Assembly: GCA_002842755.1 (NCBI GenBank) | Contig: PHDU01000002.1 | Location: 62,001-126,000, forward strand | DNA from: Bacteroidetes bacterium HGW-Bacteroidetes-1 | Lineage (GTDB): Bacteria > Bacteroidota > Bacteroidia > Bacteroidales > F082 | Length of the DNA: 64,000 nucleotides | Reading direction: 5' to 3' | Shown here: in pieces, positions 36,478 to 46,000 of the stretch | Layout: each line of letters begins with the position of its first letter | Position numbering within the stretch: position 1 is the first letter of the stretch | Position numbers and translations under genes: made by a program | Notes under the pieces: model-generated | Seen by the model: only the letters and a program-made list of their open reading frames with translations | What the model was told of the DNA's origin: nothing | Databases searched by the model: none

Positions 36478-37740
36478 TCAAGGATTTGACGTTTGTTGCA
36501 TGAGTTTATTACAAGAATTACCGGCCAGCCATCCGGTCGAATAAGCGATTTGAAGGTTGTATCCTCCTGTTTCAGCATCAAGATCAATCATCTCACCAGC
36601 AAAATAAAGTCCTTTAATTAGTTTTGATTCCATTGTTTTAGGTGAAATTTCAAGGGTTGAAACACCGCCGGCTGTAATAATAGCTTCTTTAAACGATCGA
36701 TGTTTGGTTATGGTGAACCGAGAGTTCTTTAGAAGGTTTAAAATTTGTTTCCTTTCGGTGGCCGAAACCTGATTACAGGCTTTTTCAGGATCGATTCCAA
36801 GTTGATCAATAAAAACAGGAACCATGCTGGAGGGTAGCCAAAACTGAAAAATATTGACGACTTTCTTTTTCCCGTGTTCATTCAAATCACGAATCAAACG
36901 ACTATCGAGTTTTTGATCATCCAGTGCAGGTTTTAGATCAATCGATATCTCAACTTTTAGATTTTTTTGCAATGCATCAACAACGATTCTGCTAAGTGTA
37001 AGTATGATAGGCCCTGACAAGCCAAAATGCGTAAAAATCATTTCTCCAAAATCTTCCCCTGCTTTTTTGTTGTTTACCCAAACCGTGGCTTTTACATTTT
37101 TCAAATTTAAACCTTGAAGTCTTTGAGCCAAATCACCAGCTGTTTCCAAAGGCACAAGAGCTGGAATTGCATTAATTATTGTGTGCCCAACTGCTCTTGC
37201 AAGCTCATATCCTTCGCCATTGGATCCAGTTGCGGGATAGGATTTGCCTCCTGTTGCCAAAACAACCTGTGAAGCAAAGAGCTGCAATCCGTTTGTCTGA
37301 ACACCTTTTATAGCATCATTCTCAACAATCAAACGCTCAACACGATTTCCGCAGCGGATTTCAACCTTTTGCTCATTGACCCATCGTAGCAACGCCTTCA
37401 AAACATCAGATGACTGATTGCTTGCAGGGAAATACCGACCTCCCCTTTCGAGGGTTGATTCAACACCATACCGACTCAGCAGATCAATAATATCTTTTGA
37501 AAAAAAATGTGAAAATGCAGATCTTAAAAAACGACCATTGGGATAAACATGGGTGATAAAACTGCTCAAATCTGCATCATTGGTAATATTACACCTGCCT
37601 TTACCAGTTATCAATAACTTCCGCCCTTCCTGTCGCATCTTTTCGAGCAGCAGCACTTTACAGCCATTTTCTGCTGCACGTCCCGATGCCAGTAACCCCG
37701 CAGGACCAGCGCCAACAACTATGACGTCATAATTATTCAT
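36478..37740 (-). CDS. BaiN/HI0933-family FAD-dependent oxidoreductase
   Basis: The track start at 37815 is not used, because the terminator 37821-37848 abuts it and the family N-terminus MNNYDVIVVGAGPAGLLASGRAAENG begins at 37740. The 420-residue protein has the FAD-binding GxGxxG region, LLITGKGRCNITND (typical of the HI0933/YhiN family), VVLATGGKSYPATGSNGEGYELARAVGH and the C-terminal LYFAGEMIDLDAETGGYNLQIAYSTGWLAG. These are flavoproteins of uncertain physiological substrate; one relative in gut bacteria reduces bile-acid intermediates, but most remain uncharacterised. It is convergent with aspartokinase (24 bp between stops). Confidence 0.9.
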   Translation of the reverse strand: MNNYDVIVVGAGPAGLLASGRAAENGCKVLLLEKMRQEGRKLLITGKGRCNITNDADLSSFITHVYPNGRFLRSAFSHFFSKDIIDLLSRYGVESTLERGGRYFPASNQSSDVLKALLRWVNEQKVEIRCGNRVERLIVENDAIKGVQTNGLQLFASQVVLATGGKSYPATGSNGEGYELARAVGHTIINAIPALVPLETAGDLAQRLQGLNLKNVKATVWVNNKKAGEDFGEMIFTHFGLSGPIILTLSRIVVDALQKNLKVEISIDLKPALDDQKLDSRLIRDLNEHGKKKVVNIFQFWLPSSMVPVFIDQLGIDPEKACNQVSATERKQILNLLKNSRFTITKHRSFKEAIITAGGVSTLEISPKTMESKLIKGLYFAGEMIDLDAETGGYNLQIAYSTGWLAGNSCNKLMQQTSNP

Positions 37741-37820
37741 AATTGGCAAAGGTACCGTTTCGCTTTGATTTGTTATAAGATGATTTTTTAACGAATTGCT
37801 TATCCAAAAAAGCAATAAAA

Positions 37821-37848
37821 AAAAGCTCCAGAAATTCCTGGAGCTTTT
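37821..37848 (-). terminator. Terminator downstream of the S8 protease gene
   Basis: AAAAGCTCCAG, AAATTC and CTGGAGCTTTT make an 11-bp stem. It lies 22 bp after the protease stop and just before the flavoprotein gene, and also bars upstream extension of the flavoprotein frame. Confidence 0.88.
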
Positions 37849-37869
37849 CTACTTTCTATTCAAACAGTT

Positions 37870-40617
37870 TTACTTATGAACAAGCATTTTAATGCGCTCA
37901 CTCCAATCATTGCCTTCGATTGCAACCACGTAAATACCTGCAGGCAAATCGATTGCTTTAGAATAAAACTGCTCACCAGAAACTCGCCCGGTGAAAACAC
38001 TGCGACCATCTACTGAGTAAAGGGTCAGAACTGCATTACTGTATTCAGCTGGCAAGCGTAAAACGAACTGGCCATTTGTATAATGGGCATTAGCTTTTGA
38101 TGTATTTCTTTCACTCAGGTTAACAGTACCCCAATCCTCCACTGCAATCCGATCAATAAAAACACCATAACCGGCTATGGATTTAGCATGCCAGGCCAGA
38201 TAACCAAAAGTTGTTGTTTCTGGAATGAGCAAAATTTCGGCAAAAAGCCATTCTGAAGCGCCATCAAAACCGGATAGTTCAAGAAGCTGAACCGTAAAAG
38301 CACTGGAATCAACATTATTTCCCCAAAACAAGTTTAATTGTTCTGTAGTGCCTGGGAGGAAAGCGCGGTAATAGAAACTGATATTGTATTCTTTTCCTGC
38401 TTCGACCATAATAGGGGGCGAAATAAGCCAGTTGTCAAGGTCAGTTAGTATCATTCCTCCTGAATTAAAACATCCCATCCCTTTTGCACCTTCAAAACTG
38501 ATCAGATTGGTAGAGACCCATTTTGCACTGCTGTACTGCAACTGCTGCCATGATTCCGGCAAATCCGGAGTTGCAACATCTTCAACATCTACCAGATACG
38601 GAAATTCACTAATTGCAGCAACTGTGGAGAAACTCCAGATTATTTCACAAGTCTCGTTAGCTCCATAGGTATTTACGGGAACAACTTTTAAAAAAAATGT
38701 ACTATTGGGTTCAAGGTCTGCAACAAAAAAGTTGTTGGTCATTGTGACTCCGTCAAAAATATTCCCGGGTGTTTGTATTCCTTCACCATCAGTACCAAAA
38801 TAAACGAGATATTCCACAGCAAAGGCAGCTTGCTCCCAACGGATTTTAAGATTTAAAAGATTTTCAGCAGACCCGTTAACGGGTTCAGTCAGTTCTTCGG
38901 AGCAGAAAGGAACTCCCTGGTATTCATTCATGCCACTAACGATAAGCGAAAAAACCTGATCAGAGGTGAGCTCCCCATCATGATTTACCACAATAGTATA
39001 AGTGCCTGCCAATGGCTCAGCGATAAAAACCTGTTCGGTATTATCCACGAAATTTTTTCCATCCGTTGAAGGAGGCGCAGCAGGATTGTCAGGATCAAGA
39101 CGATAAGGGAAATACAATTCGCCATCAGGTCCAATAAGTTTCAAATCCAAATCATGTACCAAAGAAGGAGTGCGATCATTCGAGGCTGGCTCAAGCACAT
39201 TGCCTGCAGGATCGGTCCAGCAAACAGTTACCCGAAGAGGCGAATTGCCAGCAGCATTAATTTCACGGATAATTGAATCATTATTGGCAAGGATCATTTC
39301 ATCTATTGAATTCTGAAGCACATCATCTTCTGATATCAATCCGGCTGCTCTTTCTGCATTGATCAGGCCCCAGCCAAACATGTAATCAGGCCCGGCGGCT
39401 GGCCCTGCCTCATCTGCTGTATGAATCACCAGACCTTTGAGTGTACTTGAACGCATCGGGATGCCATTGTGTGTTTGCTGATAATGTTGTTGCAGAAGTG
39501 CCATAGTTCCGGCAGCATTGGGTGAAGCCATGCTGGTTCCACTCTTTGAAGAATAGCTTGTATTGTTGTTCGAACCGGCTGAATACGTTCCAACACCTTT
39601 GGCTACAACATCCGGTTTAATACGGCCATCATCGGCAGGTCCCCAGCCACTGAAACTACTCATGACGACCGAAGAAGGACCCGTATATTCTGACACCTGG
39701 TTTACAGCACCGATAGCCATCATGTTTTTTGCTGTTCCTCCATCACCAACACAGTCGAATCCATCAGGCCCGCCGTCAACAGGAGGCAACCCACCTTGCC
39801 CGGCGTTTGACGGTCCTTGACCACGATCATTTCCGGCCGATTTTACGATGAGGTAATTAGGCGCGTTGTAGGCAATCATGTCCCATTCCTGTGAACGATC
39901 TCCATAGAAACCAAAACGGTAATCTTCCTGATTGGTTATTGTACTGTCGCCATACCAGATCCAATTACCATTGTTATTGTACCATCCGGTGATGTAACCA
40001 TATGAATGGTTGGAGAGTTCCAAACCAACAGATGCTGCCAGTGCCATTTCCGATTCGGCATTATTCCAGTCGTGGGCTTTGAGCATGCCTTTATAATTCA
40101 TGCCTTTTGCATTGGCATTTACACCTCCTGCAATGAGTGTTCCGGCAACGTGAGTAGCATGGTCGCTTAGCGATGTAGCACCATCCACCTGAATCACTCT
40201 TGGACTACCCTCATTGTTAAATTCCTGATGGGTGAGCCTCACAGCACCCCCATCCCATTCACCCAAACGGTCGTAACCTTCACCGGTGATGTTCAATCCT
40301 GTACTTCCACCTTCCCACAATTCAAATGCGCGTGTTGTTATTGCTGCACCCACATTATCCGTTATTTGATAAACAGGTTTTCCGTTTACCACATCAATCA
40401 ACTGGATAATGGTTCCATCTTCCAATTTTTGCAACAAACTTAAATTATTAGCCCTGGCAAAATCGACAGCACGTTTGTTGCTTTCTTTCCAGGCTTGTTC
40501 CTTTTCCGCTGCAAATGATGTCAAAAAAGGCACATTTGTAATGGTTTGTGAAAAAAGAAAAGAAGTAGTGCATAAGAAGAAAAAGACTGTAAAAGAGTAT
40601 TTGTTGATTATACGCAT
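37870..40617 (-). CDS. Subtilisin-like (S8) serine protease with T9SS sorting domain
   Basis: The ATG at 40617 gives a clean signal peptide (MRIINKYSFTVFFFLCTTSFLFSQ); the track start adds ten residues. After a pro-region comes the peptidase S8 domain with triad motifs LGEWDGGAVRLTHQEF (Asp), DHATHVAGTLIAGG (His) and SGTSMASPNAAGTMALLQQ (Ser). A P-domain-like beta sandwich (about 460-575), an Fn3 domain (about 590-680) and a choice-of-anchor-type jelly roll (about 690-840, WLISPPIMVEAGKEYN) follow. The T9SS sorting domain ends AIEGNDWSERIKMLVHK. The 915-residue protein is predicted to be a surface-exposed or secreted protease. A promoter candidate lies at 40645-40672. Confidence 0.93.
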   Translation of the reverse strand: MRIINKYSFTVFFFLCTTSFLFSQTITNVPFLTSFAAEKEQAWKESNKRAVDFARANNLSLLQKLEDGTIIQLIDVVNGKPVYQITDNVGAAITTRAFELWEGGSTGLNITGEGYDRLGEWDGGAVRLTHQEFNNEGSPRVIQVDGATSLSDHATHVAGTLIAGGVNANAKGMNYKGMLKAHDWNNAESEMALAASVGLELSNHSYGYITGWYNNNGNWIWYGDSTITNQEDYRFGFYGDRSQEWDMIAYNAPNYLIVKSAGNDRGQGPSNAGQGGLPPVDGGPDGFDCVGDGGTAKNMMAIGAVNQVSEYTGPSSVVMSSFSGWGPADDGRIKPDVVAKGVGTYSAGSNNNTSYSSKSGTSMASPNAAGTMALLQQHYQQTHNGIPMRSSTLKGLVIHTADEAGPAAGPDYMFGWGLINAERAAGLISEDDVLQNSIDEMILANNDSIIREINAAGNSPLRVTVCWTDPAGNVLEPASNDRTPSLVHDLDLKLIGPDGELYFPYRLDPDNPAAPPSTDGKNFVDNTEQVFIAEPLAGTYTIVVNHDGELTSDQVFSLIVSGMNEYQGVPFCSEELTEPVNGSAENLLNLKIRWEQAAFAVEYLVYFGTDGEGIQTPGNIFDGVTMTNNFFVADLEPNSTFFLKVVPVNTYGANETCEIIWSFSTVAAISEFPYLVDVEDVATPDLPESWQQLQYSSAKWVSTNLISFEGAKGMGCFNSGGMILTDLDNWLISPPIMVEAGKEYNISFYYRAFLPGTTEQLNLFWGNNVDSSAFTVQLLELSGFDGASEWLFAEILLIPETTTFGYLAWHAKSIAGYGVFIDRIAVEDWGTVNLSERNTSKANAHYTNGQFVLRLPAEYSNAVLTLYSVDGRSVFTGRVSGEQFYSKAIDLPAGIYVVAIEGNDWSERIKMLVHK

Positions 40618-40644
40618 CGGTTTTAAATTATTAATGGTGAATGG

Positions 40645-40672
40645 CAAAAATAAAAAAATCTAACTAGCACAA
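40645..40672 (-). promoter_or_regulatory. Putative promoter of the S8 protease gene
   Basis: The minus strand reads TTGTGC, then TATTTTTG with a 17-nt spacer. The -7 box ends 28 bp from the ATG at 40617. Confidence 0.45.
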
Positions 40673-40817
40673 GGAATCAAACTCGTTTTTCTTGAAATCC
40701 TTTATTTGGCTCACCTATCATCAATCTTTCTACTTTTTGTTAAATCATAGATGTAATCAAACGGTTATTTTCAATATTAAACAAACAAAAACCATCACTA
40801 ATCATTGCCTTCCGAAA

Positions 40818-42404
40818 AACGAAGATCAGGTATATGTAGTATTGGCTTCTTCAGTCGAATGTGCTTCAGCATCAACTAACCAATCCAATGTAATCGAAAT
40901 GATCGTAAGTAATGGCATTCCTGTGGAATGTACCAATAATAATGCTGAAATGATGATTACAATGAATGCTAATGACATGGTTGCGCCCTCGGTCAACATT
41001 GAAGCCAGTGAAAACCCCGTATTTTTAGGTGATCCTGTTACCTTTACCCCTTCACCCGAAAATGGTGGCGTTACGCCTGCATACCAATGGTATGTAAATG
41101 GAAGCTTTGTTAGCAACGGGACTTTCTATACCTATGTGCCACAAAATGGTGATGAAGTTTATGCAATTATGACGGGTTCATTGGCATGCGTTACCTCATC
41201 AACAGCTACGTCCAACACCATCCAAATGGTGGTTAGTGATGGTTTTCCGGTCATTGTTACAAACACCTCAAGTCTGGTACAGACAATCAACCAGCCCAAC
41301 GGACAGGCCACTGATTACCTCTCCCTTCAAAATGGAGGTGAAGGAATACTGGTTTGGAGTGCTGCTGTGGAATACCTGAGACCTAATGCTCCGGTAGTTG
41401 TACCCGAAGGTCCGGCAACAGCTACTGTAAATCTTGATTTAATCGCAGCTGGCCTGGGATCAGGAACATCCCCTATGGATAAAGACCGCGAAACCGTGGC
41501 ACTTAATTACGATGTGGAAAATAATGATGCAATGGGCCTTGTAAACGGCGGAAGCTTTTCTGCAGCCGCACGACGCTATCCCTCCGATATGACTTCTCCC
41601 TATATTGGCTATATGCTCGAAACAGTGGATATTTACATTAATGATGCCCCAAGCTCAGCAAGCCTGAAAATCTGGGGAGCAGGAACAACCACAACTCTGG
41701 GAACCTTACTTTTAGAACAAACCTTTAATGGAACAGGCTGGGTAACCATTTCATTAACCGAGCCGATCGAAATTACCGGTACTGATATATGGGTTGGCTA
41801 TTCATTAACACATTTAGCTGGTGCCCATCCGGCAGGTTGTGATGTGGGCCCGGCCAATGCCAACGGCGACTGGATTTCTTCAGATGGAACAAGCTGGGGT
41901 CATTTGGCAGACCTGGGATATAGCGCTAACTGGAATATACGTGCTAACCTTACAGGAGAAAATTACAGTTGGCTGTCGCTTGACCAATATTCTGGCATGG
42001 TAGAAGCTAACGAATCGCAGGAATTATTGGTGTATTTTGACGCCACCGGTTTATCAGTCAACGACCTTTATACAGCCAATATATTGATCAATAGCAACGA
42101 TCCTGAAACACCGGTTGTTACAATACCTGTTACTTTGGCTTTAACAGTTGGTGTGGACGAAAACGAGCTCTCAGGCATTGAGGTTTATCCAAATCCTACC
42201 ATTGGATTGCTTAATATAAAAATCCCAACAGGAATAAATGAGATAAAAATGTATAATCAATTTGGTCAGGAAATGAAAAGGGAAAATGTCAATGGTCAAA
42301 CCAGCATCAACTGGAACCTAAGCTTGATGCCTGGCGGCACTTACCTTCTCAGGTTCGTCAATAACAAAGGGATAGTTTTGAATAAAAAAGTAGTCATAAT
42401 GTAA
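40818..42404 (+). pseudogene. 5'-truncated T9SS surface protein remnant
   Basis: The track frame (from a TTG at 40692) begins with about 40 residues of non-protein-like sequence and lacks a signal peptide or an early ATG. Protein-like sequence starts abruptly in the middle of an Ig/PKD-like module (NEDQVYVVLASSVECASAST), because the next, complete copy of that module reads NGDEVYAIMTGSLACVTSST only in its second half. A beta-sandwich module follows (about 285-430; HPAGCDVGPANANG, NWNIRANLTG), then a choice-of-anchor-D-like segment and a complete T9SS sorting domain (IEVYPNPTIGLLNIKIPTG). The downstream frame is uninterrupted for more than 500 codons, so the loss of the 5' end may be recent. 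Without a signal peptide it could not be exported as written. Confidence 0.7.
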
Positions 42405-42453
42405 TTTTTGGTTAACCCTTAGTGAAAACGGAGCATTGTTTTGGTTAAGTCTG

Positions 42454-42485
42454 AAGCCCGGCCACATAGCTGGGTTTCTTTTTTA
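42454..42485 (+). terminator. Terminator after the truncated T9SS gene
   Basis: AAGCCCGGC, CACATA and GCTGGGTTT form a 9-bp stem with two G-U pairs, followed by CTTTTTTA. It lies about 50 bp after the stop. Confidence 0.75.
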
Positions 42486-42581
42486 CGCATTATAGAAATT
42501 GAAGTCTTATCTTAAAAAGTTAATATCGGTTTCAATTCATCAACTCCTTTTTTAAACAATTATAAAAGTTCTTTGGATGCA

Positions 42582-42869
42582 ATGAAATACTCTTTCTGCT
42601 CACCTTGCTTCCGAAACATGAAGGGTAGTGCCCCGAAAAAGCACTTGGTGCTATATTTGAGTGGCTCAGACCCACAACCCCTTTTAAGTTATGAATATGA
42701 CAACGGAAAGCTCAAAACTTATGTATGGGGATAAAAGGATTACAGAGTCTTACCGGAAGATTATATTTATGTTGCCATAGCAAAACTGTGCTTGGAGGGA
42801 GTGTGGAGCGAAAAAGACCTTTCAACTGGCATACAAGGGAAATATATGGATTACCTTTATGATTTGTGA
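42582..42869 (+). pseudogene. Possible decayed small gene with an in-frame stop
   Basis: From ATG 42582 (or 42618) the frame reads MKGSAPKKHLVLYLSGSDP, then YEYDNGKLKTYVWG, an in-frame TAA at 42732-42734, and continues as KDYRVLPEDYIYVAIAKLC to a TGA at 42867-42869. The composition on both sides of the TAA is protein-like and hydrophilic, so it may be a broken small gene. No family is recognised and no neighbour explains it; chance remains possible. Confidence 0.25.
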
Positions 42870-42962
42870 TTTGCATACTTTGTAGTATATGTTTGTCGGA
42901 GTTCTGATTGATCGGAATACTTGGAGTTCAGGATAAATTTTCACTTTTCTTTTGCTTTGGGG

Positions 42963-42992
42963 AAAAAAAAGGCTGCCCAACTGAGCAGCCTT
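42963..42992 (-). terminator. Terminator of the giant surface protein gene
   Basis: On the minus strand AAGGCTGC, an 8-nt loop and GCAGCCTT form an 8-bp stem followed by TTTTTTTT. It lies about 70 bp after the stop of the 9-kb gene. Confidence 0.88.
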
Positions 42993-43064
42993 CCAACCAA
43001 ACAATTTATTTTATTTTAAGAATAACAATAAATTTCAATACTAAGATTACCATTGAATCAAAAA

Positions 43065-46000
43065 TTATTCAATAACAATTCTTTTTGTTTCAACCCTGTC
43101 ATCAATTCTGACAATAAACAGATATAATCCGGATGCATATTTACTGATGTCTAGATTAACTTTATTTGAAGTGATGTTTGACATATCCATAACTTTATGA
43201 CCTTTAGCATCAACGATTATCATGCTGTTCATTTTTTGTCCTTCGACAGTAATAAACTTCCTTGCAGGATTGGGGTAAATTTGGATAAGTTCAACCTCTT
43301 CATTTTCCATCTCACCAACCAGAACAGGAACACATTCTTCATCAGAGAATTCAGATTCACCACAATCACTATATACTGCGCTTACTTTGTAGCAATGCGA
43401 ACTGATTTGCATTTCAGTATAAGAATAGGAAGTTTCCTGCCAGAGCGATTCCATGAGAACGCCTTGATGATAAATATTGTATCCTAATAAGTTTCTTTCA
43501 TCAGAGAGTTTCCACAATGGTTCTGAAAGAGGAAGAGCATCATCGTTTTTGTAATATACAAAGGATTCGTCAATCATTCCAGAAAGTGCATTTACTTCTG
43601 TCGCGATTTTTGCCCCTGCTACTCCCAAAGCCCTAATCATACCATTAACACTAAAGCCAGACGTTTCCCATGCAGTCCATGCACCAGCCGTGTAGTTGCC
43701 GGAGTAAAAATGTGTATTAGGTTGATAAACATAAGGTTCACCAATACCATCATCGGTACCTAAACCGACAAATCCATCATAGGCTACACCCATAAAGAAA
43801 CCATTTGGAGCAATGATTGATTCAGGGAATGAGAATGTGTTCCATTGCCCATCGACATTAGTAACAACTGAATTAAACAGGAGATCATTGCTATTAGGAG
43901 TACCTGTTGCTAATAGCCCAAAGACATAGATGCTCACAGTTTCATGAGGGCCTCCTCCGTCAGGTGCATCACTAAGCAACCAGCTCATCTGAGAAAGTGT
44001 AGCAGGGTATGGATGCGCTGCACCAACAACGCCATTTGATGTTCCAGTTTGAAAACCTAGCTGGCCTGTTCTGACACCATCATCAAATCTGAATTCAGCT
44101 TCATCTTCCTCGTTCCATACCAAATGAATCAAGTTTGGATTTTCTTCATCAACCCAAACCTGCAGGTTGGAAGGTATGGGACAATCCATTTCCTCGACCA
44201 CTACATTTACGATATTTGAAGGCTCTGATTCGCAACCGTTACTCCAGACTGAAGTAACAAAGTAATCATAATTTCCAATATCCAAATTATTGTCGTTATA
44301 GCTCATACCCGAGATAACTTGTGTATTGATTTTTTGGCCATTTCGATAAACATTGTATCCATTGAGGATTCTTGGCTCGGTCAAAACATTGCGATCGTCA
44401 CTCATTGCAGAGGTTAAGCTACCATTCAGACTACCTCTGTCAGGTTCATCCAATGGCATTAAAAGTTCCGTAAAGCGAAGATCTGTACTTTCAACAAGGC
44501 CTCTGATGCTCCAATTATAATTTAGTGTTGGGGCTACCTGCAACAAGGTCTGCCAACCATTTCCGGCAAGGTTAATCATATTTCCCTTTCCATCGACTGC
44601 TGGACCGGCATCAGTACCGGCAGGGTGTCCTGTTGTAGTGTTGTTACGGAATCCAATCCATAATTCCTGACTACTATCAATTAAGACGGGGATATCAAGG
44701 AATATTTCGTTCCAACTTCCAATAACAGGATTTGTCACCAACTGATCAACCACCAGATTTTCGGGACCACTTATAGCACCACCAGTCCAGACTCTTACGC
44801 TATACGTACAAGCAGCTTCACGCGGAACGAATAAAACTCTTGTTAAGAATTTATCATTATACGAAATAAGATCTGAAGGCAGGAATCTTTGTGCAACATC
44901 AAAATCTACCGGGCCTCCGGTGCCCACGCTATTGTTATTGTGTACGCCATCCCAGTGGATCCAGGTTCCATCTTCACCGATAACAGGAGCTTGCCAATTA
45001 AGGGTCACATTGTTTTGGGTTTGGGTATAGCTGAGATTATTAGCAGGCTCGCAATACAATACAGGCATGACTACGGTGATGTTAGCATTCGTATTTACGG
45101 TAATTGTTGAAAGAACGCGCTGATAATCAGGATGAGTTACTGCATAAGGATATTCACCAGGTTGCAATGCGAAAACAGCTGTTCCATCCGAGCCTGTTGT
45201 TTGAGACAAGCCACCGATTACAATATTTGCACCTGATACAGGTTGTTCAGATTCATTTTCTACATTAAATGTAATTTCAAAATTATCCTGAAGTACAACA
45301 TCAATGGTGAGAGGATTAGCTGAAAGATTGAATGAGCCGGTAACATCAGCATAATCAGGTTTTGACACGATATATTGATAATTACCAGGATAAAGTTGTG
45401 TTTGAATTGACCCATCCAATGTATAACCGGAGAAAATGGTTTCATTTTCAAAGGAAATCTCGACAAGAGCGTTACTAACCGGAACACCATTTCCGTCGTT
45501 CACATTAAATTGAACAGGAGTTCCCTCGGGCAAAACAAAATCAACAGAAATGATTTCAGACTCACCGGTATAGTAAACTGCTTTAACACCAGCAGTATAT
45601 TCACCTGGAATTAAATTACTAAAGTCGTATGCTTTTGTCTCAATACCTGAAATAACTTCATCCTGATTCAGAAAAATACTAAAACCATTACCGGGTATTG
45701 CACCATCTGATTCAATTCCAATCGTTATATCATCAACGAGCAAAGCAAAGCCTGTGTAATTATGGCGAATTGTGACATATTTGGCTTCGGCAGGAATATT
45801 ATATGAAAACTTAGTCCAATAAGTCAATGCTATTTCATTTCCAGTAATAAATATAAAATCAGAGATATTATCTGTTTGAGTTGAGTAACCAATTCTAAAA
45901 GTTTCGAGCCCATAGTTATCAGTTACAGATTTTGCATAAAATGAAAAGGTATATGGCAAAGTATGATTTTGCTGTTCACTTATCAACCAATTGTTAGTTG

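Noticed and set aside
37741-37815. Upstream extension of the BaiN-type flavoprotein
   Set aside because: The family N-terminus with the GxGxxG motif begins at 37740, and a terminator for the opposite neighbour abuts the extension.
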